Shown piece by piece: positions 1 to 8,830 of a stretch of DNA of 64,000 nucleotides; positions within the stretch are counted from its first letter, which is position 1; every line of letters begins with the position of its first letter. The notes under the pieces were generated by a model. That model saw only the letters and a program-made list of their open reading frames with translations, had not been told where the DNA came from and ran no database searches. The DNA is from [Empedobacter] haloabium (GTDB lineage: Bacteria > Pseudomonadota > Gammaproteobacteria > Burkholderiales > Burkholderiaceae_D), in the NCBI GenBank assembly GCA_008011715.2, contig CP136508.1, forward strand, positions 2,976,001 through 3,040,000, read 5' to 3'. Made by a program: the position numbers and the translations under genes.

Positions 1-599
1 AGCGCGAGGCGGCCAGCTTACTGCTCCGCAAGATGTATGGCTGGCGCGGCTACGACGTGGACCCCGAGACGACCCATGTTCCGAACCGCATCACGCTGTA
101 TGCGGAAACGGGCGGCGTCACGGTCGGTACCATGTCGCTGTGCCTGGACGATCCCAAGCTGGGGCTGCCCGCCGATGAGAACTTTCGCGACGAGCTGGAC
201 GCATTACGGGCCCAGGGCCGGCGGCTGTGCGAACCGTCGCGGCTCGCCATCGACAAGGACGTCAGCAAGCGCGTCTTTGCCGCGCTGATCCACATCTCCT
301 ATATCTACGCCCACAATATCCATGGCTACAGCGACTACGTCATCGAGGTCAATCCGCGTCATGTGATGTTCTACAAGCGCATGCTGGGCTTCCGCGACTT
401 CGGCGGCGAGCGGCCCTGTTCGCGCGTGGGGGCTCCGGCCGTGCTGCTGCGGCTGCAGCTGGACTATATGGGCGAACAGATCCGGCGCTTCGGCGGGCAG
501 ATGGAGCAGGCCCCGGGCGAGCGCACGTTCTACCCGTATTTCTTCCCATTGCGCGACGAGCCCGGCATCACGGGGCGCCTGATCCAGGGCCGCGACTGA
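1..599 (+). CDS. FeeM-like N-acyl amino acid synthase, 5' truncated by window edge
   Basis: The frame is open from base 3 to the stop at 597-599, giving at least 198 residues; the true start lies left of the window. The sequence resembles the catalytic core of FeeM-type N-acyl amino acid synthases, GNAT-fold enzymes related to autoinducer synthases that join a fatty acyl group from acyl-ACP to an amino acid. Family-like features are the 'RLAID' stretch, a run of aromatic/histidine residues (ISYIYAHNIHGY) and the 'EVNPRHVMFYKRMLGF' block near the C-terminus. The next gene starts about 30 bp downstream on the same strand, suggesting co-transcription. The acyl and amino acid substrates cannot be read from the sequence. 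A PEP-CTERM-associated acyltransferase of the same fold is the main alternative. Confidence 0.7.
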   Translation, partial: REAASLLLRKMYGWRGYDVDPETTHVPNRITLYAETGGVTVGTMSLCLDDPKLGLPADENFRDELDALRAQGRRLCEPSRLAIDKDVSKRVFAALIHISYIYAHNIHGYSDYVIEVNPRHVMFYKRMLGFRDFGGERPCSRVGAPAVLLRLQLDYMGEQIRRFGGQMEQAPGERTFYPYFFPLRDEPGITGRLIQGRD

Positions 600-630
600 G
601 ATGGCGGCCGCGGCGGAAGGAGGAGGGGCG

Positions 631-2265
631 ATGGTGGCGCTGGCCGCCTGGCGCCAGGCGCTGGGCGACGACCGGGTCGCTACCGATGCGGCCGTGCTGG
701 CGTCCTACGCCGCCAGTACGGCGGGGTGGAGCACCATGCCGCTGGCGGTCCTGCGGCCCCGCAGTACCGAGGAGGTCGTGGCGATCGTGCGCACGGCCGC
801 GACGGCCGGGGTGCCGCTGTATCCGGTCAGCACCGGGCGCAACTGGGGCTATGGTGACGCCTGCGCGCCCAGCGACGGCCATGCGATCGTGGACCTGTCC
901 GGGATGAACCGGATACTCGAGGCGGACGCCGAGCTCGCCTATGTCGTCATCGAGCCGGGCGTGACGCAGCAGCAGCTGTCGCGCTACCTGCTGGAGCAGG
1001 GGCTGCCGTTGTGGATGGACTGTACCGGTGCGGGTCCCGACACCAGCCTGGTCGGCAACATCCTGGAACGGGGCTTCGGCCATTCGCCGTACGGCAACCG
1101 CTTCCAGAACGTCGCGGGCATGCGCGTCGTGCTGGCGAACGGCGACGTGGTGGACACGGGCTTCGGCCACTTTCCCTCGGCCGTCAACGGCCGCGTGTAC
1201 CCGTACGGCGTAGGCCCCCATGTGGACGGCCTGTTCACCCAGTCGAATTTCGGCATCGTCACCAGCCTGGGGCTGTGGCTGATGCCGCGCACCACCGCCT
1301 TGAACCACTTCCTGTGCGCCGTAGGCGAACACGACGGCATCGCGCCCGTCATCGACGCGCTGCGCCCGCTGCGGCTGGACGGCACCTTGCGCAGCATCCT
1401 GCATATCGGCAACGACCTGCGGGTGCTGTCCGGCGCCATGACGTATCCGCGCGAACTGGCGGGTCCGGCCGGACCGCTGTCCGATACCGTGCGTGCGCGC
1501 TTGCGCCAGGCCGCGGGCATCGGCGCGTGGACGGTGTCCGGCGCCCTGTACGGTAATCCCGACCAGGTCGCCGCGGCGCGCCGCGCATTGCGCCGGGCGC
1601 TGCGGCCGACAGCCGCGCGGGCCCAGTTTCTGAACGAGCGCAAGCTGGCCGCCGGCACCCTGTTGGCACGGCTGCTGGGCAATTCCGGACCGGGGCGGCG
1701 CCTGGCCGCCAAGGTGGCGCTGGGCCGCTCGCTGTTCGAAATGAACCGCGGCATGCCGAACGGCCGCTTCCTGGCCGGGGCGTACTGGCGGCGCCGGGGC
1801 GGGCTGCCGCCAGGCTTTCCCGCCGGCGCCAATCCGGCCCTGGACAATTGCGGCATGCTGTGGGTATCGCCGGTGCTGCCGATGCGCGGCGCCGACCTGC
1901 TGCGCGTGCACGCGCTGGCCGAGCCGGTCTTCCACAAGCATCGCTTCGACCTGTTCGCCACCTTCAGCATGATCAACGAACGGGCGCTGGGCGGCGTGCT
2001 GACGGTCGCCTACGACAAGGAAGACCCGGACGAAGCGGCGCGGGCGCGCAGCTGCTACCGGCAGCTGTTCGACCTGCTGGTCGGGACCGGCTACATCCCG
2101 TACCGGGTCGGGCTGCAGTCGATGGCCGCACTCGACAACGGCGACGACGCCTACTGGCGCATGGTCGGGCGCATCAAGGCGGCGCTGGACCCCGGCGGCA
2201 TCATTGCGCCGGGTCGTTACGCGGGCCGGGGCGATGGCGGCGACGTCGGCCCGTGGCGGACCTGA
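631..2265 (+). CDS. FAD-linked oxidoreductase, PCMH/vanillyl-alcohol oxidase type
   Basis: A 544-aa flavoprotein. Residues about 40-230 form the FAD-binding PCMH-type domain, with 'YPVSTGRNWGYG' and 'VIEPGVTQQQLSRYL' typical of the family. The C-terminal half resembles the substrate-binding domain of 4-cresol methylhydroxylase/vanillyl-alcohol oxidase enzymes, which oxidise phenolic side chains. The conserved 'GGIIAPGRY' motif near the C-terminus is present. An in-frame ATG exists at 601, but the strong AAGGAGGAGG ribosome site lies a few bases before the ATG at 631, so that start is preferred. It directly follows the FeeM-like gene, so it may modify an N-acylated aromatic amino acid; that is inference. 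The real substrate is unknown. Confidence 0.75.
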   Translation: MVALAAWRQALGDDRVATDAAVLASYAASTAGWSTMPLAVLRPRSTEEVVAIVRTAATAGVPLYPVSTGRNWGYGDACAPSDGHAIVDLSGMNRILEADAELAYVVIEPGVTQQQLSRYLLEQGLPLWMDCTGAGPDTSLVGNILERGFGHSPYGNRFQNVAGMRVVLANGDVVDTGFGHFPSAVNGRVYPYGVGPHVDGLFTQSNFGIVTSLGLWLMPRTTALNHFLCAVGEHDGIAPVIDALRPLRLDGTLRSILHIGNDLRVLSGAMTYPRELAGPAGPLSDTVRARLRQAAGIGAWTVSGALYGNPDQVAAARRALRRALRPTAARAQFLNERKLAAGTLLARLLGNSGPGRRLAAKVALGRSLFEMNRGMPNGRFLAGAYWRRRGGLPPGFPAGANPALDNCGMLWVSPVLPMRGADLLRVHALAEPVFHKHRFDLFATFSMINERALGGVLTVAYDKEDPDEAARARSCYRQLFDLLVGTGYIPYRVGLQSMAALDNGDDAYWRMVGRIKAALDPGGIIAPGRYAGRGDGGDVGPWRT

Positions 2266-2380
2266 GCCGTGGCGCCGGGCGGCGCAGCCGCGCTGGCGGG
2301 CAATCGCCCGACCGGGCGCGAAGCCGGCGGTTCGGCCGGAACGAGCACGGGCCCGCCGCTTTCCCTGCGCCGGCACGCGA

Positions 2381-5128
2381 CTACAGTTGCGCCAGCATGC
2401 TCCGCACCTCGTCCTGGCGCTTGAAGTCCGGCTGCTTCAGCAGTTGCTCGCACTGCGCGCGGGCACCCTGGCGGTCGCCCGATTTCAGCAATGCCTGGGC
2501 CAGGTGGAAGCGGATCTCGGCGGACTGGGGCGCCCCCTCGACGGCTTTGCGCAGCAGCGGCAGCGCCTTCGCCGTGTCGCCCCGCTCCAGCAGGATGGCC
2601 GCCAGCGTGTCGGCAACGGCGGCATTGCGCGGCGCCAGCTTGTGGGCCCGCTCCGCATGGGCCAGCGCGCGCGGGTCCTTTTGCTGCAGCAGCGCCCAGG
2701 CCAGGTCGTTCAGGGCGACCACATTGTCGGGCGAGCGCTCGACCACTTTCAGGTACTGGCCGCTGGCGCCGGCGGCATCGCCAGCGGCCAGCAAGGCGCT
2801 GGCGAAGTACATGCGGGTTGGCTGGTCGGTCGGCTGCTGCTCCAGCCATGCGGCCATGCGCGCGGTCGCTTCCGCCTGGCGCCCCGCCGCCTGCAACGCG
2901 CGGTGCAGCGCAATCAGCACGGGGCCGGAGGGCGCCAGCCCGAACGCCTGCTCGTAGCGCTGCACGGCGTCGCCGGGCTTCTGCTGGGCCATCAGTACGT
3001 CGCCCTCCAGCTTGAAGCCCACCGGCGATGCGGCGTGCCGCGTCTGCCAGTCGCGGGCGTGCGCCGTCGCTTCCGCCAGCGCGTTCTTCTCGATCAACAG
3101 GCTCGACAGGAGTATCGCGGCACCGTCGTTGTCCGGCTCCAGCTTGCTGGCCTTGCGTGCCGCCGTCAGGGCGCCGGCCACCTGGCCGCTGGCCAGGTGC
3201 AGGCTGGCGATGCGCAACTGGACGGGGGCGCTGTTCGGCTGCAGCACCGCCAGCTTGCCGAAGCTTTCCAGCGCCGCCTGCGTCTGGCCTGACTCGGCCT
3301 GCGTCTCGGCCAGCAAGGCGAGCAGCTCGGGCGCGGCCGGGTCGGTGGCCTGCAGCTTCTGCGCCAGCGTCAGCGCCTTCTGCTTCTCGCCGGCGCGCAG
3401 ATAGTAGGCTGCCAGCAGCTGCGCTGGCGCCGCCGCATCCGGATTCTCCCGGTGGGCCTGCTCCAGCCAGCGGATCGCCTCGGCCGGCTGGCCCCGCTGC
3501 GTGGCCAGGCGCGCCAGCGCCGTCAGCAGGCCAGGATTTTTCTTGTCGCGTGCCAGGGCCGCCTCGTAGCGCTTGCGCGCGTCGTCCGGCTTGCGCGACA
3601 CCACGTCCAGCTGCGCCAGGTTGTCCAGCGCCGGCTGGTACATTGGATCCTGCGCCAGTGCCTTCTCGAAGCCGGCGCGGGCGCCGTCGACGTCGCTGCG
3701 CGCCAGCAGGACACCGGCACGCAGGTTCTGCAGCATCGCACTGTCGCCGCCCTTGATCATGCCGTCGACCAGGTCCAGGGCCTTGTCGAACTGTTTGTCG
3801 CGCAAGTGGGTCAGCACAAGCAGCACGCCGGCCCGGCTGGCCTGGCTGTCGCCTTGCGTGGCCTGCTCGAGCTCCGCGATCGCACGCGGGTTGTCGCCCA
3901 GTCCCAGCCGGCTGACGCCGTGCGCCAGCCGCAGCCCGGGCGCGTCCGGCCGCAATGCGCTGGCCTTCTTGAAGTGCGCGGCCGCCTGGTTGAAGCGGCG
4001 CGCGCGCATTTCCGCTTCGCCGGCCAGGGCCAGCAGCTCGACGTCGTCCGGCGTGTCCTTCAGCAGCGGCTGGACCAGCTTCAGGGCCTCGGCCGGGTTG
4101 CCGTTGCGGAGCGCTACCGTGGCCAGCAGCTTGGTCGCATAGGCATTGCCGGGGTTCGCCTGCAGGAACTGGTGCAGGTAGCGCTCGGCCTGGCTGTTGG
4201 CACCGAGCGCCAGCTCCACGGCGCCGGCCAGCAGCACGCTGGGCATGTGCTCCGGCACGGCGCGCAGGACCTGTTGCAGTTGCTCCAATGCGGTCTTGAA
4301 CTGGCCTTCGCGGAAGTCCAGCAGGGCCTGCGAATAGAAGATCAGCAGGCTGTTCGGCTGCGCCTTGCGGGCCTGGGCGATGCGGGCACGCGCTTCCTTG
4401 AAGCGTCCGCCCTCGATGTCGAGGTTGGCCAGATCCACCAGGGCCTGCACGTTGTTCGGCTTTTGCGCGACGATCTGTTCGTAGGCCGCGCGGGCCGCGT
4501 CGCGCTGGCCGTCGGCCCGTTGCAGGTCGCCGCGCAAGCGCAGCGCATCGACACTGGCGGGGCTGGCCTTGATGGCCTGCTCCGTCAGCTGGCGTGCCTG
4601 CGCGCTGTCGCCGCCAGCCAGCGCCAGGCGGGCCAGGCCCAGTGTGGCCTCGATCGAGCCGGGCTGGCGGCGCAGCGCTTCCTCGAACGCCGAGCGGGCA
4701 TCCCCGGTGCGGCCGAGGCCCAGCAGCGCCTGCCCGCGCAGCGCCAACGCGGCAGGCCCGGTCGCCTGTTCCGTTTCCGCCAGCGCGCGTTCGTATTGTC
4801 CCTGGGCCAGCAACGCGCGGCCGAGGGCGGCCAGTACGGGTGCGGGCGCCGCGCCCGCATCGCGGGCACGCCGCAGCTCCTTCTCGGCCGACAGCATGTC
4901 GCCGCTGTCGACGTACAGCTGGCCCAGCAGCAGCCTGGCCTCGGCGTTGTCCGGCTGCTGCTGGACGGCATTCTTGAGCTGGATGATGGCGGCCCTGGTG
5001 TCGCCCTTGTCGCGGTAGCGGCGGGCATCGGCCAGCAGGTCGTCGGCGGGCGGGGTACGGCTGCAGGCGCCCAGCACGAGCAGCAAGGACAAGGCGGACA
5101 GGATGGTGCGGGCAGGGCGGGCAAGCAT
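2381..5128 (-). CDS. prsT: PEP-CTERM system TPR-repeat lipoprotein PrsT
   Basis: A 915-aa protein with a lipoprotein signal: positive start, hydrophobic stretch and lipobox LGACS around residue 22, so it should be lipidated and exported. The rest is a continuous series of about 20 or more tetratricopeptide units ('NAEARLLLGQLYVDSGD', 'VVALNDLAWALLQQKDP' and similar), made of paired helices. Length and arrangement match PrsT, the TPR protein linked to exosortase/PEP-CTERM exopolysaccharide systems in Gram-negative bacteria. The ATG at 5128 was chosen because the lipoprotein signal begins exactly there; the frame stays open upstream but encodes only low-complexity arginine-rich sequence. A LuxR-type regulator lies just upstream on the same strand. 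No exosortase or PEP-CTERM substrate is visible in the window. Confidence 0.85.
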   Translation of the reverse strand: MLARPARTILSALSLLLVLGACSRTPPADDLLADARRYRDKGDTRAAIIQLKNAVQQQPDNAEARLLLGQLYVDSGDMLSAEKELRRARDAGAAPAPVLAALGRALLAQGQYERALAETEQATGPAALALRGQALLGLGRTGDARSAFEEALRRQPGSIEATLGLARLALAGGDSAQARQLTEQAIKASPASVDALRLRGDLQRADGQRDAARAAYEQIVAQKPNNVQALVDLANLDIEGGRFKEARARIAQARKAQPNSLLIFYSQALLDFREGQFKTALEQLQQVLRAVPEHMPSVLLAGAVELALGANSQAERYLHQFLQANPGNAYATKLLATVALRNGNPAEALKLVQPLLKDTPDDVELLALAGEAEMRARRFNQAAAHFKKASALRPDAPGLRLAHGVSRLGLGDNPRAIAELEQATQGDSQASRAGVLLVLTHLRDKQFDKALDLVDGMIKGGDSAMLQNLRAGVLLARSDVDGARAGFEKALAQDPMYQPALDNLAQLDVVSRKPDDARKRYEAALARDKKNPGLLTALARLATQRGQPAEAIRWLEQAHRENPDAAAPAQLLAAYYLRAGEKQKALTLAQKLQATDPAAPELLALLAETQAESGQTQAALESFGKLAVLQPNSAPVQLRIASLHLASGQVAGALTAARKASKLEPDNDGAAILLSSLLIEKNALAEATAHARDWQTRHAASPVGFKLEGDVLMAQQKPGDAVQRYEQAFGLAPSGPVLIALHRALQAAGRQAEATARMAAWLEQQPTDQPTRMYFASALLAAGDAAGASGQYLKVVERSPDNVVALNDLAWALLQQKDPRALAHAERAHKLAPRNAAVADTLAAILLERGDTAKALPLLRKAVEGAPQSAEIRFHLAQALLKSGDRQGARAQCEQLLKQPDFKRQDEVRSMLAQL

Positions 5129-5232
5129 GGCGGTCTCCGTGGCTGGCTGAACTGCCAGCGTAGAAAATCGCCGCTTGCCCCTCTTGATCGGCCTCAAGGA
5201 GCGGCAGCAGGAGAAGCGATACTGCGCAGGCC

Positions 5233-5267
5233 GTGTCAACTTCGGGGTCAGGCACCAAAGCTGACAC
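5233..5267. repeat. Intergenic palindrome with GGGGTCAGG core
   Basis: Arms GTGTCAACTT and AAGCTGACAC pair with one mismatch around a 15-base loop containing CGGGGTCAGGCACC. It sits between the LuxR-type regulator and prsT. The core resembles the GGGGTC/GACCCC centre of the palindrome interrupted by the IS at 10,216, so it may be one copy of a dispersed REP-like family. A transcriptional role (attenuator between the two genes) is also possible. Confidence 0.5.
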
Positions 5268-5295
5268 GAGCTCGGCAGTTGCGCCGGGCAGGCGA

Positions 5296-5982
5296 CTATT
5301 GCATGGCCGCCTGCCGGGCTGGTCCCTGCACCGGTGGCGCAGGGCGGGCGCCGCCGACGAATGGCGTGGCCGGGCGGCGCCCCGCGTCGATCAGCCCGCG
5401 CTGGGTGGCGACGACCACCGCATGGGTGCGGGCCGTCGCGTCCAGTTTGCTCATCAGGCCCTTGACGTGGGTCTTGACGGTGCCGACACCGATGCCGAGC
5501 TCGCGCGCGATCGACTTGTTGCAGCAGCCCTTGGCCAGCAGCCGCAGCACGTCGGTCTCGCGTCCCGTCAACGTCTCCCGGCTGAGGCTGTCGGCGACGC
5601 AGCGGGTGACCGCTTCGCTCAGGTAGCGCAGCCCCTGGCCAAGCTGGCGGACCGCGCGCACCAGTTCGTCGGCGCTGCAACCCTGCAGCAGATAGCCGTG
5701 CACGCCGCAGTCCATGGCGGTGCGCACTTCCCATTCCTTGTCCAGTTGCGTGACGATCAGCACGCGCGGCGCGTGGCCGAAACGGTCCTGCGGCGCTTGC
5801 CGCGCCAGCGCCAGGCCCGTGTCGTAATCGGCCACGACCACGTGGGCGCCAGCATGGCCCTGCGGATCGCCGGTGCGCGTCGTCAGCAGGAATTCGCCGC
5901 ACCCGGCAAGCAGCGCATGCAATCCCGCCGTCATGACGGGGTCGCGGTGCATGAGGTGGACATTCGGCTGGTGGATAGGCAT
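5296..5982 (-). CDS. LuxR-family response regulator
   Basis: A 228-aa protein. Residues about 5-120 form a receiver-like domain (the 'VVVADYDTG' segment corresponds to the phospho-acceptor region; 'VLIVTQLD' and 'GVHGYLLQGCSADELVRAV' follow the usual beta4-alpha5 order), though the acidic pocket is not obvious and the domain may be atypical. Residues about 140-200 are a clear LuxR helix-turn-helix (LTGRETDVLRLLAKG, NKSIARELGIGVGTVKTHVK). The ATG at 5982 has a GGGAGA ribosome site and removes an unlikely Cys/Arg-rich extension. It lies upstream of prsT on the same strand with a 167-bp gap, so it is a candidate regulator of that gene. Confidence 0.8.
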   Translation of the reverse strand: MPIHQPNVHLMHRDPVMTAGLHALLAGCGEFLLTTRTGDPQGHAGAHVVVADYDTGLALARQAPQDRFGHAPRVLIVTQLDKEWEVRTAMDCGVHGYLLQGCSADELVRAVRQLGQGLRYLSEAVTRCVADSLSRETLTGRETDVLRLLAKGCCNKSIARELGIGVGTVKTHVKGLMSKLDATARTHAVVVATQRGLIDAGRRPATPFVGGARPAPPVQGPARQAAMQ

Positions 5983-6129
5983 GGCGATTCTCCCGTTGGG
6001 CAACGGCGAACGGCCGTTGCATCTGTTGCAGTCATGATGGAACTGCAACGCCGGCGTGACAAGTTAAGCGGTGTTAATTTGCTTAAACAGCCGGCGGGGA
6101 GAATGGGGTGGAGGCGGGGGGACGGGAGC

Positions 6130-6600
6130 TTATTTCAGGGCGGCAGGCTGGGCCGCCACATCGGCGCCGCGGATCAGCGCGGCGAGCCGCAGCGCGGCTT
6201 TGGCATGGCTGCGCTCCGCCGCCTGCTGGTACAGGGACAGGGCACGGCTGTCGGTACCGTCCTCCGCGGGAAGGCGGACCATCTCGGCCAGCTGGAACGC
6301 CGACTCCGAATCGCCGGCGCGGGCCGCTTCCTCGAACAGCCGCATGGCTTCGCCACGCTGCTGGGTCTTGCTCTGGTAGATCATGCCAAGCTCGCGCTTG
6401 GCGACAACGGAACCTTGCTCGGCCCATTCGCGCAGTCGGCGCTCGGCCGCGGCGCCACCGTGGATCGTCAGTTTCTGTGCAACGGCTTCGATGACCGGCG
6501 CCGGCGGCACCGCGTCTTCCTTGGCCTGGCAGGCAATCAAGGCGCCCACCGAGACGAGTACGAACGCAATCAGCGCGCCCGACTTGTTGAATAATTCCAT
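6130..6600 (-). CDS. Sel1-repeat lipoprotein, hypothetical
   Basis: A 156-aa protein with a signal segment ending in LIAC (about residue 24), suggesting lipidation. The mature part has Sel1/TPR-like units: 'GSVVAKRELGMIYQSKTQQRGEAM', then 'GDSESAFQLAEMV' and 'SHAKAALRLAALI', each with the alternating small/large helix pattern of Sel1 repeats. Such proteins usually mediate protein-protein contacts in the envelope. It stands alone on the minus strand, without tight coupling to its neighbours. The role is unknown. Confidence 0.65.
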   Translation of the reverse strand: MELFNKSGALIAFVLVSVGALIACQAKEDAVPPAPVIEAVAQKLTIHGGAAAERRLREWAEQGSVVAKRELGMIYQSKTQQRGEAMRLFEEAARAGDSESAFQLAEMVRLPAEDGTDSRALSLYQQAAERSHAKAALRLAALIRGADVAAQPAALK

Positions 6601-6941
6601 ATTTTTCTTCTTGCCTCACTCAAACCTGCTTGACGCGGTTGATAGGGTTGCCCCGGGGAGCGGGGCGCAAGACGGCGCCGCCCGGGGGCGTTACTGTACC
6701 ATGAAATTGCTAAAATGCAATAATGAAGCACCTCCAGCCCAACAGTAAGCGTGCGCGGGATTGTAGTGACTTTCATATCACTATGGCGCACGATCGCTGC
6801 GGTGCGCCATGGGCGCCCCGGCGTCGATACGGTCACTGCGGCATGCGTGGCAATATTAGCATGTCAACTTTGCGACAAGCCAGATGAAGCGACACGACCG
6901 GCGTAACAATTGTAACCAGTCGTTAGTACTGTCGAGTATGC
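6601..6941. other. Intergenic region, promoter area of the Sel1 gene
   Basis: About 340 bp separate the Sel1-repeat gene from the Hpt gene; both are on the minus strand. The part near 6,690-6,780 is locally AT-rich (AAATTGCTAAAATGCAATAA), unlike the surroundings, and is the likely promoter area for the Sel1 gene. No convincing gene or RNA was found. Confidence 0.4.
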
Positions 6942-7340
6942 TCAGCGAGCGCTGGCGCGGCCTGCGTGCTGATCCAGCCAGGCGCCGGCGTGTTCCATGA
7001 CGAGGCGCAGCTCGTTCTCGACCGCCGTGAACAGCAGCGGAATCTGCAACACCTTGCCTTCGGACAGTGCCAGCTCCAGCCCCAGGCATGCGGCCACGAA
7101 GCGCCTGGCACCCAGTTCCGAAATCGTGTCGCGCAGGTGATGGATGATCCGGCGCGCCTCCATGAAGCGCGCCTGCTGCACCGCATCACCGGCCTGGTTC
7201 AGCGGCTCGATACCCGTGCTGATGCAGTCGCGCACGATGTGCACGACCTTGCGTACGGCCCGCTCGTCGTTGCCGAGCGCTTCCACCAGCTCGTCGACGC
7301 AAAAAATCGTTTCATCATGGGCACTTGCGTAGGCCGTCAT
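6942..7340 (-). CDS. Hpt domain protein
   Basis: A 132-aa, all-helical protein with a histidine phosphotransfer-like motif RRIIHHLRDTISELGARRF, which corresponds to the family pattern of a phosphorylated His followed by Leu-Lys/Arg and a distal LGA. The probable phospho-His is H67. The ATG at 7340 is preceded by GGAGT and skips a longer in-frame extension that overlaps the hydrolase gene. It lies 10 bp after the stop of the alpha/beta hydrolase gene, so the two probably form an operon. No partner kinase is adjacent. Some Hpt-fold proteins are not phosphorylated, and the divergent Lys/Gly positions here leave that open. Confidence 0.6.
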   Translation of the reverse strand: MTAYASAHDETIFCVDELVEALGNDERAVRKVVHIVRDCISTGIEPLNQAGDAVQQARFMEARRIIHHLRDTISELGARRFVAACLGLELALSEGKVLQIPLLFTAVENELRLVMEHAGAWLDQHAGRASAR

Positions 7341-7350
7341 GGCGACTCCG

Positions 7351-8643
7351 TCAATAGAAAGTCCAGTAGCGCCCCGCCGGGGCGTCGACCGGCTGCAGTC
7401 CGGCACGCTGATGCGCCCGCAACTGCTGGTTGATCAGGTAATACATGTCGGCCAGCGCCGACCGCTTTTCCGCATAATACGAGTGGCCGATGAAGCCCGT
7501 GTCCACGCTGCTGGCGTCCACCGTTTCCATTCCGGGCGCGATGACCAGACCCGCACCGCTGTCGCCGGCGCGCGCATGACCGTGCGCCCGTTTCGACATC
7601 TGCAGCGCCTCGTCGTTCGACGACGCGTACAAGGTGACGGGATTGCCCGCCGCCGCCAGGGCCGGCGCGATATCGCGGCGGAACACGTCCGCATCGATGT
7701 CGGGCGCCGTCAGGATGATCTCGCGCAGCCGCCCGGCCAGTTCCGGCCGCGCCGCGATCACGGCCGCCGTCGCCCGCGCCAGCGCCCGGTTACCCATGCT
7801 GTGGCCCAGCAGATAGACGTGCTCGGCCGGCGTCCCGGCCAGGAAATCGATCAGGAACTCCGTCAGCTTGGACTGCGTCCACTCGCAATTGGTTTCATCG
7901 ACCATGTAGCCGGACAGGCGTCCCTGCGACGGCCAGCTGTAGAACAGGGGCACGCCGCCAAAGGCCAGGTCGTAGGCGATCTGGCCGGTGCGCCGCGCCG
8001 CGTCCTCGAAGCTGGTCCGATAGCCATGCACGAACAACAGGGCACTGCGGTTGCCGGTGGCGGCAACGGCCTGCGCCAGCGTGGGGAAGAACTGCTCGCG
8101 ACTGGCCAGCTCCGTGCGCATCAGCACGACATGGCGATCCGGGTCCGGGCGGAACTGCAGCCGCAGCAGGGAAGGGGATTCGAGCTCGCCCATGCGGTGG
8201 TCGCGCGGAATGCTGACCTCGCAGCTGCCGTAGGTCAGCGTGCCGCGCCCGCCGCCGAACTGGCGCGCCGGGTGGCGGTCACCCGTCTGCTGCCGGTCGG
8301 TGGCGAAAAACACCTGCATCACGGCGTGGTTCGGCGCATTGCCCTCGGCCGTCGTGCGCCAGTGCGCTTCCTGGGTGGTGACGCCGGCCTGGCGCCGCTC
8401 GACCTCGTCCAGCAGGTTGCGCGCGGCGGCGCGCAGATAGCGGTCGCCTGCCAGCCCGGCGGCGGCCAGCGCATCGGACAGGGCGAACTGGCGCGACAGC
8501 GAGCCCGGGTCCTGTTCCAAATCCAGGATCGCTTCCTCGACCCGGGGCGAACGCGGTGCCAGGCGGGCCTTGAGCATCTGGTAGGCGGCGCTGGTGCCGC
8601 CTTCGGCGATCGCCGCCGTCACTGCGGAAGTGATGACATCCAT
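7351..8643 (-). CDS. Alpha/beta hydrolase, DUF900 type
   Basis: A 430-aa protein. The N-terminal ~110 residues are helical and unassigned. The C-terminal part is a DUF900-type alpha/beta hydrolase: it starts with 'VMQVFFATDRQ', continues with 'ALLFVHGYRTSFEDAARR', and has the nucleophile elbow GHSMGNRAL with Ser as nucleophile, the acid in 'ILTAPDIDADVF' and a His near the C-terminus ('DTGFIGHSYY'). The frame is open further upstream, but the ATG at 8643 has GGAGG nine bases ahead and homology-like sequence starts only there. No signal peptide is visible, so it is probably cytosolic. The substrate is unknown (esterase/lipase-like). Confidence 0.7.
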   Translation of the reverse strand: MDVITSAVTAAIAEGGTSAAYQMLKARLAPRSPRVEEAILDLEQDPGSLSRQFALSDALAAAGLAGDRYLRAAARNLLDEVERRQAGVTTQEAHWRTTAEGNAPNHAVMQVFFATDRQQTGDRHPARQFGGGRGTLTYGSCEVSIPRDHRMGELESPSLLRLQFRPDPDRHVVLMRTELASREQFFPTLAQAVAATGNRSALLFVHGYRTSFEDAARRTGQIAYDLAFGGVPLFYSWPSQGRLSGYMVDETNCEWTQSKLTEFLIDFLAGTPAEHVYLLGHSMGNRALARATAAVIAARPELAGRLREIILTAPDIDADVFRRDIAPALAAAGNPVTLYASSNDEALQMSKRAHGHARAGDSGAGLVIAPGMETVDASSVDTGFIGHSYYAEKRSALADMYYLINQQLRAHQRAGLQPVDAPAGRYWTFY

Positions 8644-8778
8644 AGGTGCTGCCTCCACTGCGGTGATTCCTGCGGCGACACCCGCAGTAACCCATAGTTC
8701 ACCACAGGCGCTCAGGCAAGTCCAGTCTGAACTCAAGCGTGCAGCGGGATCGCATTCCGATGTGCAAGGCACTGGTAA

Positions 8779-8801
8779 ATGAGAATAGTTTGCATTATCA
8801 T
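8779..8801 (+). promoter_or_regulatory. Fur-like box upstream of PepSY gene
   Basis: Arms ATGAGAAT and ATTATCAT (one mismatch) are separated by seven bases, 30 bp before the ATG of the PepSY gene. The hexamers resemble GATAAT-type Fur half-sites. The spacing is looser than in the canonical 19-bp box, so it is a weaker call than the site at 24,277. Confidence 0.5.
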
Positions 8802-8830
8802 CCAATGACTTATTCCTATATTGTCCCGCC

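Noticed and set aside
568..2376. Long antisense frame over the FAD oxidase
   Set aside because: It is His/Gln/Arg-rich without motifs. The + strand gene has clear PCMH features.
2217..5267. Very long minus-strand frame (1,016 codons) overlapping prsT
   Set aside because: It is an Arg/Pro/Gly-rich shadow in GC-rich DNA. The frame that starts at 5128 has a signal peptide and regular TPR units.
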